A DNA stretch of 64,000 nucleotides, taken from positions 93,928-157,927 of the forward strand of contig JAHZFJ010000008.1 of assembly GCA_019421365.1 (NCBI GenBank). The letters run 5' to 3'. This document shows, one piece after another, positions 8,388 to 17,425 of this stretch. Source of the stretch: Lachnospiraceae bacterium (GTDB lineage: Bacteria > Bacillota > Clostridia > Lachnospirales > Lachnospiraceae). How positions within the stretch are numbered: the first letter of the stretch is position 1; every line of letters starts with the position of its first letter. A program made the position numbers and the translations under genes. Below the pieces are notes generated by a model. That model searched no databases and was not told where the DNA came from. It saw only the letters and a program-made list of their open reading frames with translations.

Positions 8388-8444
8388 AAAAAGCTTTTGC
8401 AAGTCGAAGGAGAGATTTCATCAACGTCGCAAAAGCTTTTTATT
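8388..8444. terminator. Bidirectional intrinsic terminator between the lipid kinase gene and tyrA
   Basis: AAAAAGCTTTTGC at 8388-8400 pairs perfectly with 8429-8441, with A and T tracts on the two sides. It lies between convergent genes and can end both transcripts. Confidence 0.85.
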
Positions 8445-8453
8445 ATTGTATGG

Positions 8454-9566
8454 CTATTTACGCTTGTATATTGTATAGCGATATTTTTCTAGCAAAGTTA
8501 CAGCATCTTGTGAAGCTTCATCGTCATAGAACTCAATGCGTAATACACCTTCTTCAAACTCACGATTGTGAACGATACCGATATTTTTAATACTAATATT
8601 ATTACTAGCTAAGATCGTAGCGATAGTGGCAATAGCACCAGTCTCATCAAATATATCAAGGTAAACTTCATATACCTGTTTTAGCATACCTACTTTCTTG
8701 GTAGGAATGTTATCACGATATTCTCTAGCTGAATCAAAGAAATCATATAGATATGTCTCATCACAATTAGAAAGTGCCTCATTAATACAAGTAAGAGTTG
8801 ATATGTAGCGTTTAAGAAACTTTTGAATACTTTCGGTATTAGTTAAACATATATTTTGCCACATAATAGCAGAAGAGGATGCAATTCTAGTTATATCTTT
8901 GAATCCTCCAGCAGCAAGTAGACGCATCTTTTCGTCAGGATCGTCACTTTCTTTAACCATTGTAACCAAACTTGAAGCTATTAGATGTGGTACATGACTA
9001 ATGGCAGCTACAACATCATCGTGTTCCTTGGCATCAATAATTAACGGGATAGAACCAATTCTCTTTACTAGGTCGTAAAGGAAATCAATTTTAATTTGTT
9101 CTATCTGATTGGAAGGTGTTAGGATGTAATAGGCATTTTCAAGTATTATAGCACTTGAGTTAGCGTATCCTGTTTTTTCTGATCCTGCCATAGGGTGTCC
9201 CCCAATGAAGTATGTATCCATATCAAGTTCATGAACAGCTTTATGGATGTTACCTTTTACACTACCCACATCTGTTATGATGCAGGTAGGTTTAATGATA
9301 TTCTTTAATTCATGTAAGTATTGAATATTCGTTAATACGGGGCAGCATAGAAAGATTATATCGCATTGGCGGAAATCTTTTGCTAAATCGGTTGAGATGA
9401 AATCAATGGTTCCATCTTCAAGTGCCATCTCAAGGTTCGTATTCGTTTGATCCTTATAGTAGTTAAAGGATATAATATTCGTGTTGTCGAAACGAAGCTT
9501 TATAGCCTTGGCAATTGATCCACCAATTAAGCCAAAGCCTATAAAGCCAGCTGTAATATCTTCCAT
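8454..9566 (-). CDS. tyrA: Prephenate dehydrogenase with C-terminal ACT domain
   Basis: TyrA oxidises prephenate to 4-hydroxyphenylpyruvate with NAD in tyrosine synthesis. The 370-residue protein opens with the Rossmann loop GFGLIGGS (10-17) and has GGHPMAGSEKTG and the HVPHLIASSL helix typical of the family. Residues from about 295 resemble an ACT regulatory domain (ETGAIATIATILASNNISIKNIG), suggesting feedback by tyrosine. It lies 18 bp downstream of aroF on the same strand, so the first common step and a tyrosine-specific step of the pathway form one operon. Confidence 0.93.
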   Translation of the reverse strand: MEDITAGFIGFGLIGGSIAKAIKLRFDNTNIISFNYYKDQTNTNLEMALEDGTIDFISTDLAKDFRQCDIIFLCCPVLTNIQYLHELKNIIKPTCIITDVGSVKGNIHKAVHELDMDTYFIGGHPMAGSEKTGYANSSAIILENAYYILTPSNQIEQIKIDFLYDLVKRIGSIPLIIDAKEHDDVVAAISHVPHLIASSLVTMVKESDDPDEKMRLLAAGGFKDITRIASSSAIMWQNICLTNTESIQKFLKRYISTLTCINEALSNCDETYLYDFFDSAREYRDNIPTKKVGMLKQVYEVYLDIFDETGAIATIATILASNNISIKNIGIVHNREFEEGVLRIEFYDDEASQDAVTLLEKYRYTIYKRK

Positions 9567-9584
9567 ACTTAATCCTCCAATGAT

Positions 9585-10598
9585 TTATAATGATTTTCCC
9601 ATAAGTGATGCAAAAGGTCTTAGTTCTTCACATAATTCATCGAATTGAGAGAACGTTAATGATTGAGGGCCATCAGATAAAGCAGTAGCTGGGTTTGGAT
9701 GTGTCTCAATCATAAGACCGTCAGCACCTGCAGCTACAGCAGATTTAGCAAGTGGTTTTACATAATTACGTACACCTGTTGCATGACTTGGGTCAACGAT
9801 AATTGGAAGGTGACTCTTTTCTTTGATGACTGGTACTGCACTGATATCTAATGTATTACGTGTTGCAGTTTCGAATGTACGAATACCACGTTCGCATAGT
9901 ACTACGTTCTTATTACCTTCAGCCATAATGTATTCGGCAGCATTCAACCATTCCTCAATTGTAGCAGATAGGCCACGCTTTAATAAGACTGGAAGACCAG
10001 TTTTGCCGACTTCTTTTAATAAATAGAAGTTTTGCATGTTTCTTGCACCAATTTGGAGCATATCTATATACTTCACGGCACTCTCTACTGCCTCAAGACT
10101 TGTTACTTCACAGATAACAGGAAGGCCTGTTGCTTCGCGTGCTTCCTTCATATAGCGTAAACCTTCTTCTTCAAGACCTTGGAAAGAGTAAGGCGAAGTT
10201 CTTGGCTTGTATGCGCCACCACGAAGAATCTTTGCTCCGGCTTTTTTTATTGCAATTGCAGTTTCTAATACTTGGTCATGACTCTCTACGGCACATGGAC
10301 CTGACATAATAACAAGATCTTTACCACCAATCTCAACATTACCTACAGTAACGATAGATGGTTCTGGGTGGAATTTTTTATTTGATAATTTATATGTTTC
10401 TGTAACGGGAACAATTTTCTCTACACCAGGTGCGATTTCAAGATTTTGTTCCACGATTTTTGACTTATCACCTACAACGCCAATAATAGTGACCTCTTTT
10501 CCAGTGGATAGATGTGCTTCTAGTCCCACAGCAGTAATCATATCCACAATGTTTTTTATAGATGCTTCGGAAGCATTTGGTTTCATTACAATAATCAT
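9585..10598 (-). CDS. aroF: 3-deoxy-7-phosphoheptulonate synthase (type I beta, AroF/AroG-like)
   Basis: This enzyme condenses phosphoenolpyruvate with erythrose 4-phosphate, the entry into aromatic amino acid synthesis. The 337 residues comprise an N-terminal ferredoxin-like regulatory domain (about 1-75, MIIVMKPNASEASI) and a TIM barrel with MSGPCAVES, LRGGAYKPRTSPYSFQG, LKRGLSATIEEW and the VDPSHATG block. ATG at 10598 has GGAGA upstream and starts the family domain; an upstream in-frame GTG at 10631 is not favoured. It heads the aroF-tyrA operon behind a strong promoter. Confidence 0.94.
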   Translation of the reverse strand: MIIVMKPNASEASIKNIVDMITAVGLEAHLSTGKEVTIIGVVGDKSKIVEQNLEIAPGVEKIVPVTETYKLSNKKFHPEPSIVTVGNVEIGGKDLVIMSGPCAVESHDQVLETAIAIKKAGAKILRGGAYKPRTSPYSFQGLEEEGLRYMKEAREATGLPVICEVTSLEAVESAVKYIDMLQIGARNMQNFYLLKEVGKTGLPVLLKRGLSATIEEWLNAAEYIMAEGNKNVVLCERGIRTFETATRNTLDISAVPVIKEKSHLPIIVDPSHATGVRNYVKPLAKSAVAAGADGLMIETHPNPATALSDGPQSLTFSQFDELCEELRPFASLMGKSL

Positions 10599-10661
10599 AA
10601 TATAATCTCCATTCTCTAACAGTATTACCAATACCCGTATTAGTATAACTTGGTATTCGTT

Positions 10662-10690
10662 ATTCTACAACACAAAGTTATTAATGTCAA
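10662..10690 (-). promoter_or_regulatory. Promoter of aroF-tyrA
   Basis: Read on the minus strand, TTGACA (10690-10685), a 17-bp spacer and TAGAAT (10667-10662) form a near-consensus promoter. The leader of about 55 bases contains AATACC and GGTATT arms that could pair or act as an operator. I see no T-box or other known riboswitch. Confidence 0.7.
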
Positions 10691-10708
10691 TACTTTAAAG
10701 CGTTAAAC

Positions 10709-10722
10709 TTCAACGCGTTGAA
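10709..10722. promoter_or_regulatory. 14-bp perfect palindrome upstream of the aroF promoter
   Basis: TTCAACGCGTTGAA at 10709-10722 is perfectly self-complementary and lies about 19 bp upstream of the aroF -35 box. A GCGTT arm at 10700-10704 and AACGC at 10712-10716 form a second, overlapping repeat. The form suits a dimeric regulator site; the protein is unknown. Confidence 0.35.
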
Positions 10723-10869
10723 TAAGGAGTGAATATTAATAAGTAGCTCAAAAATAAAATTATTTGTGTAATAAATCCTAAAACCTGTCCATATCATATA
10801 GAAAAGTCTCATAGAGATAAAAAACTTATAAAGTTTATATAAATAGATTAGTCAATATAGATAAAAAGG

Positions 10870-10898
10870 TTGTAATACACAGATATATTTAGTACAAT
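10870..10898 (+). promoter_or_regulatory. Promoter of the EF-G-like gene
   Basis: TTGTAA at 10870-10875, a 17-bp spacer and TACAAT at 10893-10898 give a plausible promoter 80 bp before the start codon. The rest of the 380-bp gap to aroF (10723-10869) is AT-rich and shows nothing I can name. Confidence 0.55.
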
Positions 10899-10978
10899 AT
10901 TTATATAAGAAAAAGAACCTTTCATCATTAAATTTTGTTACACGAGACAGTAATTTTCGCGTATAGGAGGTATCATGT

Positions 10979-13060
10979 ATGGACATTTATACTTCAGACA
11001 AGATTAGAAATGTTGTAATATTAGGTCATGGCGGTTGTGGTAAGACTACTTTGATCGAAGCGGTGGCGTATACAATGAAAGTTACGAATCGCCAAGGTAA
11101 AGTAGAGGACGGTAATACGATAAGTGATTTTGATAAAGAAGAGATAAAACGGCGTTTTTCAATTAGTACTGCAGTTGTACCGATAATTTGGGAAGACACG
11201 AAAATCAATTTCTTAGATACACCTGGATATTTTGATTTTGTTGGTGAAGCTCAAGAAGCAATGGCAGCGGCGGATGCAGCGGTTATTGTCATATCTGCTA
11301 AGGCTGGAGTTGAAGTTGGTACAATACGTGCATGGGAAATGTGCGAACGTTATAAACTTCCTCGCATGTTTTTTGTTACGGATATGGATGATGACAATGC
11401 AAGTTATCGTAAAGTTGTAGAACAGTTAACAGATTTATATGGAAAGAAGATTGCGCCTTTCCATCTTCCAATTAGGCAGAATGAAAAGTTTATTGGTTTT
11501 GTCAACATAGTTAAGATGCAGGGCAGAAAATTCACTACGTTAAGTGAATATGAGGAATGTGATATTCCTGAGTATTCCATGCCAAATCTTACTACTTGTC
11601 GAGAAGCTTTATTAGAAGCTGTAGCAGAAACAAGTGAAGATAGGATGGAGAGATATTTTGCAGGAGAAGAGTTCCCACAAGAGGAGATTTCAATTGCACT
11701 TAGAGAAAATGTGATGGACGGCACTATAGTCCCTGTATTAATGGGATCAGGATTAAATTGTCAAGGAACAACTATGTTATTACAGGCGATTGAGAAGTAT
11801 TTTCCATCACCAGATAAGACAATTGCCCTGGGAGTGAATACTAAGACAAATGAAGAAGTAGAAGTGAAGTTTGAAGGAAATAAACCTATGACTGCTAATG
11901 TTTTTAAAACAATTGTAGATCCTTTCGTAGGCAGATTCTCAGTGGTAAAAGTACATAGTGGAATCTTAAAGGCGGATACTATGGTATGGAATCCGATTAA
12001 AGAGATTGAAGAAAAGGTTGCAAAATTATATATTCTAAGAGGCAAGGAACAATTCGAAGTAAGAGAACTTCATGCAGGTGATATTGGTGCAATTAGTAAA
12101 TTGACAATCACAGCAACAGGGGATACACTTACAACCAAAGAAACTCCTATCATCTACCGAAAACCAGAAGTAGCAAAACCGTATACATTCCTTCGTTATA
12201 ACACCAAGAATAAAGGAGATGAAGATAAAGTATCTCAAGCACTTGCAAAGATGCTAGAAGAAGATCTAACTATTTCCGTTGAGAATGATACCATGAATAG
12301 ACAGACTCTAATCTTTGGTATAGGAGAGCAACAATTGGAGATTGTAGTAAGTAAGTTATTAAGTAGATACAAAGTTGAAATTGAGTTATCAAAACCAAAA
12401 ATTTCTTATCAAGAGACAATTCGAAAACCTGCTAAGGTGCAAGGAAAATATAAGAAACAATCTGGGGGTCATGGTCAATATGGCGATGTTCACATAGAAT
12501 TCGAACCATCAGGAGATTTAAGCACGCCTTATCTATTTGAAGAGAGGGTGTTTGGTGGTGCAGTACCTAAGAATTTCTTCCCAGCAGTTGAGAAGGGAAT
12601 TGCAGAAAGTGTAGTGAAAGGACCTCTAGCTGGTTATCCAGTAGTTGGGGTTAAAGCTACTTTAGTAGATGGTTCTTATCACCCAGTTGATTCCTCTGAA
12701 ATGGCGTTTAAGATGGCGGCTATACAAGCGTTTAAGAAAGCCTTTGAATTAACGGGTCCAGTTTTACTTGAACCAATTGCTTCGCTTAGAGTGGTAGTGC
12801 CTGATCGATTCACGGGAGATATAATGGGAGATCTTAATAAGAGACGCGGAAGGGTTATGGGAATGAATCCGTGCGAACTTGGGAAACAAGAAATCGTAGC
12901 TGATATTCCTATGGCTGAATTAATTGGATATTCTACTGATTTACGTTCCATGACAGGTGGAATAGGAGATTATAGTTATGAATTCGCTCGTTATGAACAG
13001 GCTCCATCAGAAGTGCAAGCGGCAATAGTAAGCGAGAACAAGAAGGATGAGACAGTATAA
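10979..13060 (+). CDS. Elongation factor G-like translational GTPase (divergent paralogue)
   Basis: The 693 residues follow the EF-G domain order: GTPase domain (about 1-275), beta-barrel, and domains III-V with SGGHGQYGDVHIEFEP and the C-terminal RRGRVMGM and AELIGYSTDLRSMTGG blocks. G1 is GHGGCGKT (16-23). The key motifs differ from true EF-G: G3 is DTPGYFDF (80-87), with Tyr84 where the catalytic His sits, and G4 reads TDMD (134-137) in place of NKxD. This fits the EF-G-like (EF-G2) group rather than the fusA of the str operon. AGGAGG lies 8 bases before ATG. Role in translocation is unproven. Confidence 0.85.
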   Translation: MDIYTSDKIRNVVILGHGGCGKTTLIEAVAYTMKVTNRQGKVEDGNTISDFDKEEIKRRFSISTAVVPIIWEDTKINFLDTPGYFDFVGEAQEAMAAADAAVIVISAKAGVEVGTIRAWEMCERYKLPRMFFVTDMDDDNASYRKVVEQLTDLYGKKIAPFHLPIRQNEKFIGFVNIVKMQGRKFTTLSEYEECDIPEYSMPNLTTCREALLEAVAETSEDRMERYFAGEEFPQEEISIALRENVMDGTIVPVLMGSGLNCQGTTMLLQAIEKYFPSPDKTIALGVNTKTNEEVEVKFEGNKPMTANVFKTIVDPFVGRFSVVKVHSGILKADTMVWNPIKEIEEKVAKLYILRGKEQFEVRELHAGDIGAISKLTITATGDTLTTKETPIIYRKPEVAKPYTFLRYNTKNKGDEDKVSQALAKMLEEDLTISVENDTMNRQTLIFGIGEQQLEIVVSKLLSRYKVEIELSKPKISYQETIRKPAKVQGKYKKQSGGHGQYGDVHIEFEPSGDLSTPYLFEERVFGGAVPKNFFPAVEKGIAESVVKGPLAGYPVVGVKATLVDGSYHPVDSSEMAFKMAAIQAFKKAFELTGPVLLEPIASLRVVVPDRFTGDIMGDLNKRRGRVMGMNPCELGKQEIVADIPMAELIGYSTDLRSMTGGIGDYSYEFARYEQAPSEVQAAIVSENKKDETV

Positions 13061-13110
13061 AACGAAATTTAGTAGTTAATAGAAAATTAAGAGACATTAG
13101 CATAAATTAA

Positions 13111-13139
13111 TTGACAGATGGTTATACTTATGATAGACT
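13111..13139 (+). promoter_or_regulatory. Promoter of rpsO
   Basis: TTGACA at 13111-13116, a 17-bp spacer and TAGACT at 13134-13139, with a predicted start near 13146. Confidence 0.7.
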
Positions 13140-13145
13140 AGACAA

Positions 13146-13229
13146 GTATGATTTTAGCCGATGCCAGGATATAGGACACTCCGACCTATAGCTTAGTATT
13201 AGGCGATTTATTAATAGGAGGAATTTAAG
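13146..13229 (+). promoter_or_regulatory. rpsO leader, probable S15 autoregulatory RNA
   Basis: The 84-base leader between the predicted start and the gene is rich in complementary segments: TATAGG pairs with CCTATA around 13172-13193, and an outer GCC pairs with GGC near 13155 and 13202. S15 messenger leaders in bacteria commonly bind S15 itself. I infer the same here from position and foldability, not from a recognised consensus. Confidence 0.45.
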
Positions 13230-13496
13230 ATGATTAGCAAAGAAAAGAAACAAGAAGTTATCGCAGCTTACGGAAGAAATCCACAAGATACTGGATCACC
13301 TGAAGTGCAAATCGCTTTATTAACAGTTAGAATTAACGAGTTAACTGAGCATTTAAAAGCTAACAAAAAAGATCACCACTCAAGAAGAGGTCTATTAAAG
13401 ATGGTAGGTCAAAGAAGAGGTCTTCTTGAATACCTAAAGAAAACCGATATCGAAGCTTATCGTAACCTTATCGAACGTTTAGGTTTAAGAAAGTAA
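13230..13496 (+). CDS. rpsO: 30S ribosomal protein S15
   Basis: The 88-residue protein is full length for S15, an early primary binder of the 16S rRNA central domain. Conserved blocks are DTGSPEVQIALLT, the KKDHHSRRGLL loop that contacts rRNA, and the C-terminal YLKKTDIEAYRNLIERLGLR. AGGAGG stands before ATG. The gene has its own promoter and terminator and lies upstream of pnp, the usual order, though pnp here also has its own promoter. Confidence 0.97.
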   Translation: MISKEKKQEVIAAYGRNPQDTGSPEVQIALLTVRINELTEHLKANKKDHHSRRGLLKMVGQRRGLLEYLKKTDIEAYRNLIERLGLRK

Positions 13497-13557
13497 TAAC
13501 AACGTAAATTTTTTTCAATTATAAACACAACAAACGACAAACAAACAAACGGTGGAA

Positions 13558-13604
13558 AGCCATATTATGAATGCAGTTACTGTAGTCATAGTATGGCTTT
13601 TTGC
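13558..13604 (+). terminator. Intrinsic terminator after rpsO
   Basis: AGCCATATTATGA at 13558-13570 pairs with TCATAGTATGGCT at 13586-13598, and a TTTTTG tail follows. It separates rpsO from the pnp promoter. Confidence 0.85.
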
Positions 13605-13713
13605 TTGTTAAAGATACATGGTTATATCTAATGATTAGATTTGTGAATGATTTTGTAACAACAGAATCATTATTAATATATAAAAATAAGTAGCATAAAT
13701 CTTCCATAGGTGG

Positions 13714-13719
13714 TATAAT
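13714..13719 (+). promoter_or_regulatory. -10 box of the pnp promoter
   Basis: TATAAT at 13714-13719 is perfect; the -35 region (TAGCAT) is weak. The predicted transcript start near 13726 falls only about six bases before a long hairpin. Confidence 0.55.
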
Positions 13720-13731
13720 AGAAAAGAATTT

Positions 13732-13806
13732 GGAGATGTACCCCGAGACTTCTGAAAAGTACATTATCATAGTCTTAATGTATTTTTCAGTTGTTTCGGC
13801 ATCTCC
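13732..13806 (+). promoter_or_regulatory. Long three-tier hairpin in the pnp leader, probable RNase-dependent autoregulation site
   Basis: GGAGATG (13732-13738) pairs with CATCTCC (13800-13806). Inside it CCGAGAC (13743-13749) pairs with GTTTCGG (13793-13799). The top is a stem of about 15 bp, CTGAAAAGTACATTA (13752-13766) with 13776-13790, closing a 9-base loop. In enterobacteria pnp is autoregulated through RNase III cleavage of such a leader stem followed by PNPase action. The same logic is inferred here. Confidence 0.6.
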
Positions 13807-13864
13807 AGCAAAATTAAATCAGATTAACAATAGATATAATCTGAAAACAAAAAGGAGATATAAT

Positions 13865-15949
13865 ATGTTCAAAAGTTTTTCAATGGAACTAGCTGGCAGA
13901 ACTTTAACAGTTGATGTTGGCAGAGTAGCAGCACAAGCAAACGGAGCTGCATTAATGCATTATGGAGATACAGTTGTACTATCTACAGCGACTGCATCAG
14001 ACAAGCCTAGAGAAGGAATTGATTTCTTCCCACTTAGTGTAGAATATGAAGAAAAATTATATGCCGTTGGGAAAATCCCTGGTGGTTTTAATAAAAGAGA
14101 AGGAAAAGCGTCTGAAAATGCAATCTTAACATCTCGTGTTATCGATAGACCAATGCGTCCATTATTCCCTAAAGATTATAGAAATGATGTAACACTTAAC
14201 AATTTAGTTATGTCAGTTGATCCAGATTGTAGTCCAGAGCTTACAGCTATGTTAGGTTCAGCAATTTCAGTTGCAATTTCTGACATTCCTTTCGATGGTC
14301 CTTGTTCTACGACTCAAGTAGGATTAGTAGATGGTGAATTTGTATTTAATCCAAATGCAGAACAAAAAGCTAATTCTGATCTTCAATTAACAGTGGCTTC
14401 AACAAGAGAAAAAGTTATCATGATTGAAGCAGGCGCTAACGAAGTTTCAGAAGATAAGATGATTGAAGCTATCTTTGCTGCACATGAATTAAATCAAAAA
14501 GTAATCGAGTTCATCGATACAATCGTAGCTGAATGTGGAAAAGAGAAACATGGTTACGAAAGTTGTGCAATTCCTGCAGAATTATTCGAAGCAATTAAGG
14601 AAATTGTTCCTCCAGTAGAGATGGAAGCAGCAGTTTTCACAGATATTAAACAAGATAGAGAAGAAAACATCAAGAAGATTACTGCAAAATTAGAAGAAGC
14701 ATTTGCAGATAAAGAAGAATGGTTAGCTGTTCTTGGCGAAGCCATTTATCAATATCAAAAGAAAACAGTACGTAAGATGATTTTAAAAGATCACAAACGT
14801 CCAGATGGTAGAGAGATTACTCAAATCCGTAAATTAGCTGCAGAAGTTGATATTATACCTAGAGTTCATGGTTCAGCTATGTTCACAAGAGGACAAACTC
14901 AAATCTGTACTATTACAACATTAGCACCTCTATCAGAAGCTCAGAGAATTGATGGTTTAGATGAAGCAGAAACTTCTAAGAGATATATGCATCACTACAA
15001 TTTCCCTTCATATTCTGTTGGAGAAACAAGACCTTCAAGAGGTCCAGGTCGTCGTGAAATAGGACATGGTGCATTAGCAGAACGTGCTTTAATTCCAGTA
15101 TTACCAAGTGCTGCTGAATTCCCATATGCAATTAGAACAGTTTCTGAGACGTTTGAATCAAATGGTTCTACTTCACAAGCATCTATTTGTGCATCTACAA
15201 TGTCATTGATGGCTGCAGGTGTTCCAATCACTAAGCCTGTTGCAGGTATCTCTTGTGGTTTAGTTACTGGTGATTCAGATGATGATTATATCGTATTAAC
15301 TGACATTCAAGGGCTTGAAGATTTCTTCGGAGATATGGACTTTAAAGTAGCTGGTACACGTGATGGTATCACTGCAATCCAAATGGATATTAAAATCCAT
15401 GGTCTTACAAGAGCAATTATTGAAGAAGCTATTAAGACAACAAAAGAAGCAAGAATGCATATCTTAAACGATGTTATGATTCCATGTATTGCTGAGCCAA
15501 GAACTGAAGTTGGAGAATTTGCTCCTAAAATAGTTCAAATCCAAATTGATCCAGCTAAGATCGGTGATGTAGTTGGTCAAAGAGGTAAAACAATCAATGC
15601 AATCATTGAACAAACTGGAGTTAAAATCGATATTACTGATGACGGTGCAGTTTCTGTATGCGGTACAGATGCTGTTAAGATGAGTGAAGCAGTTCGTATC
15701 ATCGAAACAATCGTTACAGATTTTGAAGAAGGACAAATCTTCGAAGGTAAAGTAATCAGCATTAAAGAGTTTGGTGCGTTCCTTGAATTTGCTCCTGGTA
15801 AAGAAGGAATGGTCCACATCTCTAAGATATCTAAAGATAGAATCAACCATGTTGAAGATGTTCTTTCACTTGGTGATGTTGTTAAAGTTGTTTGTCTTGG
15901 AAAAGATAAGATGGGAAGAATTAGCTTTAGCATTAAAGATGTTCAGTAA
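13865..15949 (+). CDS. pnp: Polynucleotide phosphorylase (polyribonucleotide nucleotidyltransferase)
   Basis: PNPase degrades RNA 3' to 5' by phosphorolysis. The 694-residue protein has two RNase PH domains separated by a helical linker (first core about 1-220, second about 310-540 with FTRGQTQ and the GPGRREIGHGALAERAL block), then a KH domain (about 550-610, IGDVVGQRGKTINAI) and an S1 domain (about 620-690, GQIFEGKVISIKEFGAFLEF). ATG at 13865 has AAAGGAGAT in front and starts the family N-terminus MFKSFSMELAGR. The longer frame from 13730 would run through the leader hairpin and is rejected. Confidence 0.97.
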   Translation: MFKSFSMELAGRTLTVDVGRVAAQANGAALMHYGDTVVLSTATASDKPREGIDFFPLSVEYEEKLYAVGKIPGGFNKREGKASENAILTSRVIDRPMRPLFPKDYRNDVTLNNLVMSVDPDCSPELTAMLGSAISVAISDIPFDGPCSTTQVGLVDGEFVFNPNAEQKANSDLQLTVASTREKVIMIEAGANEVSEDKMIEAIFAAHELNQKVIEFIDTIVAECGKEKHGYESCAIPAELFEAIKEIVPPVEMEAAVFTDIKQDREENIKKITAKLEEAFADKEEWLAVLGEAIYQYQKKTVRKMILKDHKRPDGREITQIRKLAAEVDIIPRVHGSAMFTRGQTQICTITTLAPLSEAQRIDGLDEAETSKRYMHHYNFPSYSVGETRPSRGPGRREIGHGALAERALIPVLPSAAEFPYAIRTVSETFESNGSTSQASICASTMSLMAAGVPITKPVAGISCGLVTGDSDDDYIVLTDIQGLEDFFGDMDFKVAGTRDGITAIQMDIKIHGLTRAIIEEAIKTTKEARMHILNDVMIPCIAEPRTEVGEFAPKIVQIQIDPAKIGDVVGQRGKTINAIIEQTGVKIDITDDGAVSVCGTDAVKMSEAVRIIETIVTDFEEGQIFEGKVISIKEFGAFLEFAPGKEGMVHISKISKDRINHVEDVLSLGDVVKVVCLGKDKMGRISFSIKDVQ

Positions 15950-16015
15950 GATTATTGTCTATAGACGACTGAATAGATATCACAGTACGTGAGGTCGTGC
16001 CATAAAGGCATGTAT

Positions 16016-16054
16016 AGAGTATCTCGTAAGTGTTGGCTTATGAGATACTCTTTT
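16016..16054 (+). terminator. Intrinsic terminator after pnp
   Basis: AGAGTATCTCGTAAG at 16016-16030 pairs with CTTATGAGATACTCT at 16037-16051 (one mismatch region near the loop), followed by TTT. Confidence 0.8.
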
Positions 16055-16162
16055 ACGTGATATTCTAAAATAGTGTTTGGCAATTGCCTATAATGATTCG
16101 AGAGAATCAATCTTTTAGCGATCGAATCATACAATGACTTCAAAAAAGAAAGGGGAAGGTTC

Positions 16163-17425
16163 ATGACAATCACAACAAGGCTGTCCAATGGCTTACCCGT
16201 TGTGTTAGAAAGAATGCCATATCTTAAAAGTGTATCATTTGGGGTATGGGTAAAAGTAGGTTCCGCTTATGAGAATTCTAATAATAATGGAATTGCTCAT
16301 ATGTTAGAACATATGTTTTTTAAAGGGACCACAACTAGAACTGCAAGAGATTTAGCGGACATAACATCTATGATTGGTGGTAATGTGAATGCATATACAA
16401 GTAAAGAGTGTACAAACTTCTATGCTACAACTATAGATGAATATCTACCAATAGCAATCGATATGATTAGTGATATGATTCAAAATTCCATATTTAATGC
16501 AGAAGAACTTGAAAAAGAAAAGGGTGTTGTACTAGAAGAGATTGATATGTACGATGACTCTGCAGAAGATATGTGCCATGAGATGTTACAAAAGGAAGTA
16601 TGGGACAAACATCCACTAGGCTACCTAATCTCGGGTGAAAAAGAAATTGTTCGAACATATACAAGAGAACAATTAATGGAATTTCGAGATTTGTATTATA
16701 CAGCTGACAATATGATTATCTCTATTGCGGGTAATTATAATGAAGAGGCGATATTAAAGCAATTAGAGGAGTGTTTCGGATCGATTCCTGCAACCGCAAC
16801 TCGTCCGATATTAACCATTCCAACATATAAGAAATGCATATATAAAGATGATAAAGATATTGAACAGATGCATATTAATATTGCATTTCCTTCGATTACA
16901 AACATAGATGAGCGAAGATATGAGTTAACTGTTATGAATGCCATACTCGGAGAGAACGCCAATTGTATGTTGTTTCAAAGAATAAGAGAGAATATGGGAT
17001 TAACCTATTCGATCTATTCTTATGAAAGTAGCTTTGCAACAACTGGCTTATTCCATATCTATGCTGCAACGAATCCAGAGCCTGCACGTATCATTTACGA
17101 TGAAATATTTCGTATTATAAATGAAGTGAAGGAAGATGGGTTCTCAGAAAAAGATGTAGAAGAAACAAAGAAACAGATTTGTGTTAATCTCACGATTGCT
17201 AGTGAGAGCACGAAAAACCGTATGGATAGTAATGCAAAACATATAATGAAATACGGTAAGGTGATTCCTCTTAATGATGTAATTGAACGTGTTAATACAA
17301 TTACGAGAGAGAATGTCAATTTATTAGCTAAGAATATACTTGATGAATCTTCATGTAGTATTGCTTTGGTTGGTAATCTGGATAAGAAGATTGTGAAAGG
17401 AATAGAACAGAAATGGAAACAATAA
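16163..17425 (+). CDS. M16 family zinc metallopeptidase (YmxG/MPP-like)
   Basis: The 420-residue protein has the inverted zinc motif HMLEH (46-50, pattern HxxEH) followed by the downstream glutamate in EEIDMYDD, so the active half is intact. The C-terminal half (about 220-415) is the second, inactive M16 lobe with ENMGLTYSIYSYESSF. Length fits the single-repeat mitochondrial-processing-peptidase-like proteins that follow pnp in many Firmicutes. AAAGGGGAAGG precedes ATG. Its natural substrate is not known. Its last codons overlap the start of the dUTPase-like gene. Confidence 0.9.
   Translation: MTITTRLSNGLPVVLERMPYLKSVSFGVWVKVGSAYENSNNNGIAHMLEHMFFKGTTTRTARDLADITSMIGGNVNAYTSKECTNFYATTIDEYLPIAIDMISDMIQNSIFNAEELEKEKGVVLEEIDMYDDSAEDMCHEMLQKEVWDKHPLGYLISGEKEIVRTYTREQLMEFRDLYYTADNMIISIAGNYNEEAILKQLEECFGSIPATATRPILTIPTYKKCIYKDDKDIEQMHINIAFPSITNIDERRYELTVMNAILGENANCMLFQRIRENMGLTYSIYSYESSFATTGLFHIYAATNPEPARIIYDEIFRIINEVKEDGFSEKDVEETKKQICVNLTIASESTKNRMDSNAKHIMKYGKVIPLNDVIERVNTITRENVNLLAKNILDESSCSIALVGNLDKKIVKGIEQKWKQ

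Noticed and set aside
15464..15850. 128-codon open frame on the minus strand inside pnp
   Set aside because: It is antisense to the conserved KH and S1 region of pnp, has no good ribosome site and no recognisable protein; it is a by-product of the codon pattern.
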